This document shows, piece by piece, positions 60,546 to 64,000 of a stretch of DNA of 64,000 nucleotides (the first letter of the stretch is position 1; every line of letters starts with the position of its first letter). The notes below the pieces were generated by a model, which worked only from the letters and a program-made list of their open reading frames with translations, did no database searches and was not told where the DNA came from. A program made the position numbers and the translations under genes. The stretch is from Robertmurraya_A mangrovi (GTDB taxonomy: Bacteria; Bacillota; Bacilli; Bacillales; Cytobacillaceae), in NCBI RefSeq assembly GCF_034427655.1, contig NZ_JAXOFX010000005.1:62001-126000 (forward strand). Direction: 5' to 3'.

Positions 60546-61247
60546 GTGACTGAAATAACTCCATTGTTTGATAAAAATTGTGAATGTCCTATTTGCAAGC
60601 AAAAATTCACAACGAAAAAAGTTCGCTCAAGGTTTATAAAAGTCACTGAATATGATAGTGATTTTTGTCCAACATATGCTTCTAGCGAAAATAATCCAAT
60701 CCTTTATCATGTGAATGTTTGCCCTCACTGTGGATTTTCTTTTTCAGATGATACTAATCCTTATTTTCATCCAGGAAGTAAAGAACTAATTATAGAGAAA
60801 GTTTGTAGTCAATGGGTCCCTCGTGATTACGGTGAGGAAAGGACCGTGTACGATGCGATTAAATCGTATAAACTAGCTGCTTTTTGTGCCACTTTAAAGA
60901 AAGAAAAGCATGTTAATATTGCAGGCCTATATATGCGTCTTGCATGGTTATACCGATCATTAAATGATCCGGATCAAGAAGGAAGATTCATGAAGTTAGC
61001 CACACATGAATATTTAGAATCTTATATGGCTGATGATTTCCGGGGTACTCAAGTGTCTGACGTCAGAATATTCTATCTAATTGGAGAACTATCTCGTAGG
61101 AATGGTTTGATTGAACAAGCTGTGAAATACTTTTCAAAAGTCATTGAAAAACAAAAAAGCACAGTAGAAACAAAGATAGTCTCAATGGCTAGAGAGAGAT
61201 GGTATGAAATTAGAGAGATGCAAAAAGAACAAGAGGCAGTGCAATAG
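60546..61247 (+). CDS. DUF2225 protein with zinc-ribbon-like cysteines
   Basis: 233-aa cytosolic protein. Two CxxC pairs (CECPICKQKF near residue 13 and CPHCGF near residue 58) suggest a zinc site. A helical, TPR-like region follows (LAWLYRSLNDPDQEGRFMK and LIGELSRRNGLIEQAVKYF). GTG 60546 has GAGGGTG 6 nt upstream. Function unknown; the family is common in Firmicutes. Confidence 0.85.
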   Translation: MTEITPLFDKNCECPICKQKFTTKKVRSRFIKVTEYDSDFCPTYASSENNPILYHVNVCPHCGFSFSDDTNPYFHPGSKELIIEKVCSQWVPRDYGEERTVYDAIKSYKLAAFCATLKKEKHVNIAGLYMRLAWLYRSLNDPDQEGRFMKLATHEYLESYMADDFRGTQVSDVRIFYLIGELSRRNGLIEQAVKYFSKVIEKQKSTVETKIVSMARERWYEIREMQKEQEAVQ

Positions 61248-61258
61248 AGGGTTTATTT

Positions 61259-61287
61259 TATGGGGCTAATCATGCCCCTATTTTTTA
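61259..61287 (+). terminator. Intrinsic terminator of the DUF2225 gene
   Basis: GGGGC pairs with GCCCC, extended by AT pairs with a bulge, followed by six T residues. Confidence 0.78.
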
Positions 61288-61302
61288 TAGATTATATATC
61301 CT

Positions 61303-61542
61303 TTAAAACATAGGATTATCTTCTAAATATTGATAAATGTTTTCCACTAATTCTTCCGTTGTATCTCCAGTAACAACATCTCCGTTAACGAGAGCATATA
61401 AAGTTGAGGCACATTTTCCACAATAGCCAAGACATCCATATTCAATTACATCTAAGTTAGGATCTCTTTCTAACTGTTCCTTCGCTTGTTGAGCCCCACT
61501 AGCAATATTACTAATACAAAACTCAATTATTGGCTTAATCAT
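61303..61542 (-). CDS. yuzB: DUF1450 family protein YuzB
   Basis: 79-aa protein with a thioredoxin-like ferredoxin appearance. Four Cys lie at FCISN near residue 9 and YGCLGYCGKCASTLYALVNG near residues 36-42. GAGGTGAG precedes the ATG. It may bind a metal or Fe-S cluster, but this is unproven. The order yuzB-yutJ-yuzD-yutI is as in B. subtilis. Confidence 0.9.
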   Translation of the reverse strand: MIKPIIEFCISNIASGAQQAKEQLERDPNLDVIEYGCLGYCGKCASTLYALVNGDVVTGDTTEELVENIYQYLEDNPMF

Positions 61543-62084
61543 TTACTCACCTCATTAATAAAAGCTTCCTTCAGTTTTCACGGCTTTACTAATTGTTTAT
61601 CGTACCTTTTTTCCTAGTAAACATCAAGAATAAAGTTTCTTATTATATCTATTGCAATGGATCTCCCCACCTCATAAACAACACAGGTATAGTAACAACT
61701 ATATTAGGAAAACTCTTTTACAAATTTTTCAAATTAAATATCATTTTTTCTATGACTTTGTCAAGTTTTTGTCAACTTGGTGTTGTGATTTTGTCACAAT
61801 TTCGTTATACTTTTTTATGGTGTTTTATTTACTTAATTAAATTACTTTATAAAACATCTTGAACATAGCCTTTCATACTATAAATTTTTTTCATAATAAT
61901 ATTTTTTAGTTATTTTTATTTGGGATAAGTAAATAAATACTTTCCAAATTTTATTTTTATATATCGTAAATCTAGTAATTATTATTTTACCAACGGATTA
62001 ATGCAAACGTTTTTATATGGGTAGTTATAAAAGAAATCGGAATTAAACTATCACACTGATTGTAACATAAAGGGGAAATTCAAG
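61543..62084. other. AT-rich divergent gap between yuzB and yutJ
   Basis: About 540 bp. It contains the palindrome at 61783-61799 and a second inverted repeat, CAAGTT with AACTTG, at 61762-61779. Frames in it lack ribosome sites. TGCAAACGTTTTTA near 62001 is a weak catabolite-response-like sequence. Confidence 0.5.
61783..61799. promoter_or_regulatory. TTGTGA-N5-TCACAA palindrome upstream of yutJ
   Basis: TTGTGATTTTGTCACAA has perfect 6-bp arms like Rex/Fnr half-sites, but with a 5-bp rather than 6-bp spacer. It lies about 290 bp before the NADH dehydrogenase-like gene yutJ. Confidence 0.5.
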
Positions 62085-63152
62085 ATGAAAAATCTCGTAG
62101 TTCTTGGTGGAGGATATGGGGGAATGAGAGTACTAGCTCGCCTTCTGCCAAATCAACTTCCAGAAGATGTAACCATTACTTTGATAGACAAGGTGCCTTA
62201 TCACTGTTTAAAAACAGAATATTATGCTCTAGCCGCTGGTACCATTTCAGACCAACATGTTCGTGTGTCCTTTCCTGAGCACCCTCGTTTACAAATTGCT
62301 TATGGTGAAGTTACCGGAATCGATTTAAATAGTAAAAAAGTTCTCCTAAAAGATAAAGAACCTATTCAATATGATGATTTAATTATTGGTTTAGGATGTG
62401 AAGATAAGTACCATAATGTACCTGGTGCAGCCGAGTTCACTTATAGCATTCAATCGATTGAAAAGTCACGTGCAACTTATCAAGAATTAAATAACCTCGC
62501 ACCTGGTTCTGTTGTAAGCATTGTCGGTGCTGGTTTAAGTGGAGTAGAATTGGCTAGTGAGCTAAACGAGAGTCGACCTGACTTAAAGATTAAACTTTTT
62601 GATCGAGGAGCTCATATATTATCTGCTTTCTCTGTTCGTTTAAGTACTTATGTAGAAACTTGGTTCCATAATCATGGTGTTGAAATTATTAATAATTCCA
62701 ATATTACTCGTGTTGCTGAAAAGACTTTATACAATCATGATGAACCGATCCATTCTGATGTAATCGTTTGGACAGCTGGTATTCAACCGAGTGTGATTGT
62801 TCGTGACATGGATGTAGAAAAAGATTCACAAGGAAGAGTAGTTCTAACCGTACATCATAACCTACCAAACGACGAACACGTTTATGTTGTAGGAGATTGT
62901 GCAAGCTTGCCTCATGCTCCAAGTGCACAACTTGCTGAAGGGCAAGCAGAACAAATTGTCCAGGTCTTAGTTAAAAGATGGAATAACGATCCACTACCAG
63001 AGTCCTTCCCACCTATTAAATTAAAAGGTGTATTAGGCTCACTAGGTAAAAAACATGGTTTTGGTCTTGTTGCTGAACGTCCTATAACCGGCCGTGTTGC
63101 GCGACTATTAAAATCAGGGATTCTTTGGATGTACAAATATCATAACGGTTGA
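62085..63152 (+). CDS. yutJ: NADH dehydrogenase-like flavoprotein YutJ
   Basis: 355-aa pyridine-nucleotide-disulfide oxidoreductase family protein, a relative of type II NADH dehydrogenases. FAD motif: LGGGYGGMRVLARL at the N-terminus. NAD motif: IVGAGLSGVELASEL near residue 146. Second FAD motif: VYVVGDCA near residue 267. It is shorter than YumB and lacks the extended C-terminal membrane helix. AAAGGGGA precedes the ATG. The electron acceptor is unknown. Confidence 0.92.
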   Translation: MKNLVVLGGGYGGMRVLARLLPNQLPEDVTITLIDKVPYHCLKTEYYALAAGTISDQHVRVSFPEHPRLQIAYGEVTGIDLNSKKVLLKDKEPIQYDDLIIGLGCEDKYHNVPGAAEFTYSIQSIEKSRATYQELNNLAPGSVVSIVGAGLSGVELASELNESRPDLKIKLFDRGAHILSAFSVRLSTYVETWFHNHGVEIINNSNITRVAEKTLYNHDEPIHSDVIVWTAGIQPSVIVRDMDVEKDSQGRVVLTVHHNLPNDEHVYVVGDCASLPHAPSAQLAEGQAEQIVQVLVKRWNNDPLPESFPPIKLKGVLGSLGKKHGFGLVAERPITGRVARLLKSGILWMYKYHNG

Positions 63153-63157
63153 TATCT

Positions 63158-63186
63158 AAAAAGGCGATTATCTCGCCTTTTTTTTG
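63158..63186 (+). terminator. Intrinsic terminator of yutJ
   Basis: AAAGGCGA pairs with TCGCCTTT around 5 nt, followed by a T-run. Confidence 0.9.
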
Positions 63187-63254
63187 TTTTCAGAGCTTAT
63201 TTTTAAGCCTGGTTAAAACTTTTTTAAAAATTTTTGAAAAAATTTTAATTTTAG

Positions 63255-63283
63255 TGAAACTAAAAGCATATATGCTTCGTCTA
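63255..63283 (+). promoter_or_regulatory. Possible ECF-sigma promoter in the yutJ-yuzD gap
   Basis: TGAAAC, 17 bp, then CGTCTA resembles SigX/SigM/SigW-type promoters (TGAAAC-N16/17-CGTC). The spacer contains the perfect palindrome AGCATATATGCT. An isolated terminator follows 34 bp downstream. Confidence 0.4.
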
Positions 63284-63316
63284 ATATAATAACGAACACC
63301 AAACTATTATTTTCAG

Positions 63317-63348
63317 CCCAGCATGTTTTTATGCTGGGTATTTTTTTT
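63317..63348 (+). terminator. Isolated strong intrinsic terminator
   Basis: CCCAGCAT pairs with ATGCTGGG around GTTTTT, followed by TA and eight T residues. It lies about 130 bp beyond the yutJ terminator, with no gene before it on this strand. Confidence 0.85.
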
Positions 63349-63412
63349 GCCTCTAGCAATGGGACTTTTTTTAAATCATATACAAAAAATAGAGTCTTAC
63401 TTTCAGCTTATA

Positions 63413-63739
63413 TTATTCTGGTTGATAACCGCGTTTTTCCATTGCGGCATAAACTGTTTTTAAACGTGGATTTCCCTCTCCCACCACTTCATCTTCTAGC
63501 AGGACAACCGGATAGAACATATCCTCATCAATGACCTTTTGAGCAAATTCCTTTTTTTCATCGTCCTCTGGTGGATTATTAATATCTACATAAGACACTT
63601 TAAAGGGCTGATTTGGATACTTTCTTGCTAACGCTGCCTCCAGCCATTCATATGTCTCTTTTGACGAAGGTAAATTTACACAACTAGGACAAAGCTGCTC
63701 TGCACCAAATACAATTAGTTCAACCATTTTATTTTCCAA
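63413..63739 (-). CDS. yuzD: DUF1462 thioredoxin-fold protein YuzD
   Basis: 108-aa protein. A thioredoxin-like beginning VFGAEQLCPSCVNLPSSKET with a CPSC pair near residue 18 suggests redox activity; later VSYVDINNPPED and FYPVVLLEDEVVGEGNPR complete the fold. The TTG start has GGAGGGG 5 nt upstream. Function unproven. It is divergent from the NifU-like yutI. Confidence 0.9.
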   Translation of the reverse strand: MENKMVELIVFGAEQLCPSCVNLPSSKETYEWLEAALARKYPNQPFKVSYVDINNPPEDDEKKEFAQKVIDEDMFYPVVLLEDEVVGEGNPRLKTVYAAMEKRGYQPE

Positions 63740-63909
63740 TATTACCCCTCCAACCTATACTTTCCTTATAGTCATTTTACAATATACTCGTATTAAAAAT
63801 GAAATGTTTTGTAAAGGCTCTTTTAATTTCAAGTATTGGAAATAGGCTTTATCAATAGATTTTTATTTGTAAAGTGATTATAATAATATTAGGAAAGGAG
63901 CGATTTTAT

Positions 63910-64000
63910 ATGTCAGATCTAGCAATGAAAGAACAAGTTCAAGAAGTATTAGATAAATTAAGACCATTCCTTCTTCGTGACGGAGGAGACTGTGAATTAG
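63910..64000 (+). CDS. yutI: NifU-like Fe-S scaffold YutI, 3' partial
   Basis: First 30 codons of a NifU C-terminal-domain protein. VLDKLRPFLLRDGGDCEL is the typical N-terminal region of YutI/Nfu, which carries Fe-S clusters. AAAGGAG precedes the ATG. The CxxC cluster-binding motif lies beyond the window end. Confidence 0.92.
   Translation, partial: MSDLAMKEQVQEVLDKLRPFLLRDGGDCEL

Noticed and set aside
61593..61862. Hydrophobic 89-aa frame in the yuzB-yutJ gap
   Set aside because: Very AT-rich sequence gives Phe/Ile/Lys/Tyr-rich frames by chance; no ribosome site, and it covers the palindromic operator candidate.
1..64000. Mobile elements, prophage, rRNA or tRNA genes
   Set aside because: No transposase, integrase or phage gene was seen, and no recognisable rRNA or tRNA; the only repeats are the small non-coding elements described.

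Overview
The window is 64 kb of low-GC Firmicute chromosome. Strong AGGAGG-type ribosome binding sites, frequent GTG/TTG starts, many intrinsic terminators and the gene content all point to Bacillaceae. I cannot name the species from sequence alone. Much of the gene order follows the yug-kap-yux-mrp-yui-yum-yut segment of Bacillus subtilis, with unrelated cassettes inserted. No rRNA, tRNA, insertion sequence, prophage or CRISPR array was seen.

Layout. 1-1.9 kb: 3' part of a subtilisin-type protease and a secreted polysaccharide deacetylase. 2-7 kb: yugO (K+ channel), yugN, pgi, yugJ, DUF378. 7-13.4 kb: an arginine/ornithine/proline catabolic module (rocG, rocD, rocA) with the divergent sigma-54 activator rocR, a near-perfect -24/-12 promoter and RocR-type palindromes. 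13.5-20.6 kb: yugI, a Na+-coupled symporter, an XRE regulator, alaRT, yugF, yugE and a CPBP protease. 20.8-28.7 kb: a 39-aa gene, patB, a lipoprotein cyclophilin, kapB and kapD (without kinB), yuxJ-pbpD. 28.7-33.7 kb: yufK and a two-component system co-transcribed with a lipoprotein and a membrane protein. 34.2-40 kb: the seven-gene mrpABCDEFG Na+/H+ antiporter operon. 40-44.3 kb: a flavin monooxygenase, yuxO, DedA, yuzC and small proteins. 44.5-48.2 kb: a divergent phaR-phaC pair, a c-di-GMP-I riboswitch in front of a 69-aa protein, a YjfB-type motility protein and a PDZ/Lon-like protease. 48.3-64 kb: yuiH, yuiF, pepA, yuiD, yuiC, yuiB, yuiA, yumB, yumC, yutM, yuzB, yutJ, yuzD and the start of yutI, a block rich in NAD(P)H flavoenzymes and Fe-S or thiol small proteins.

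Non-coding structure is abundant. A 129-bp palindromic repeat occurs three times in one orientation, and one copy carries an extra 57-bp hairpin. The rocA-rocD gap stacks eleven TATCCGCG-type repeats at about 20-bp period, a hairpin and a 54-bp inverted repeat. Rex/Fnr-like palindromes lie in the AT-rich gaps next to yumB/yumC and yutJ. An isolated promoter-terminator pair between yutJ and yuzD could make a very short RNA.

The strongest observations for follow-up are the c-di-GMP riboswitch with its uncharacterised small protein beside a motility-type gene, the sigma-54/RocR control region with a possible distal third site, the structured rocD leader, and the divergent PHA synthase locus. Gene symbols are given by similarity and gene order recalled from B. 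subtilis; no database search was possible.
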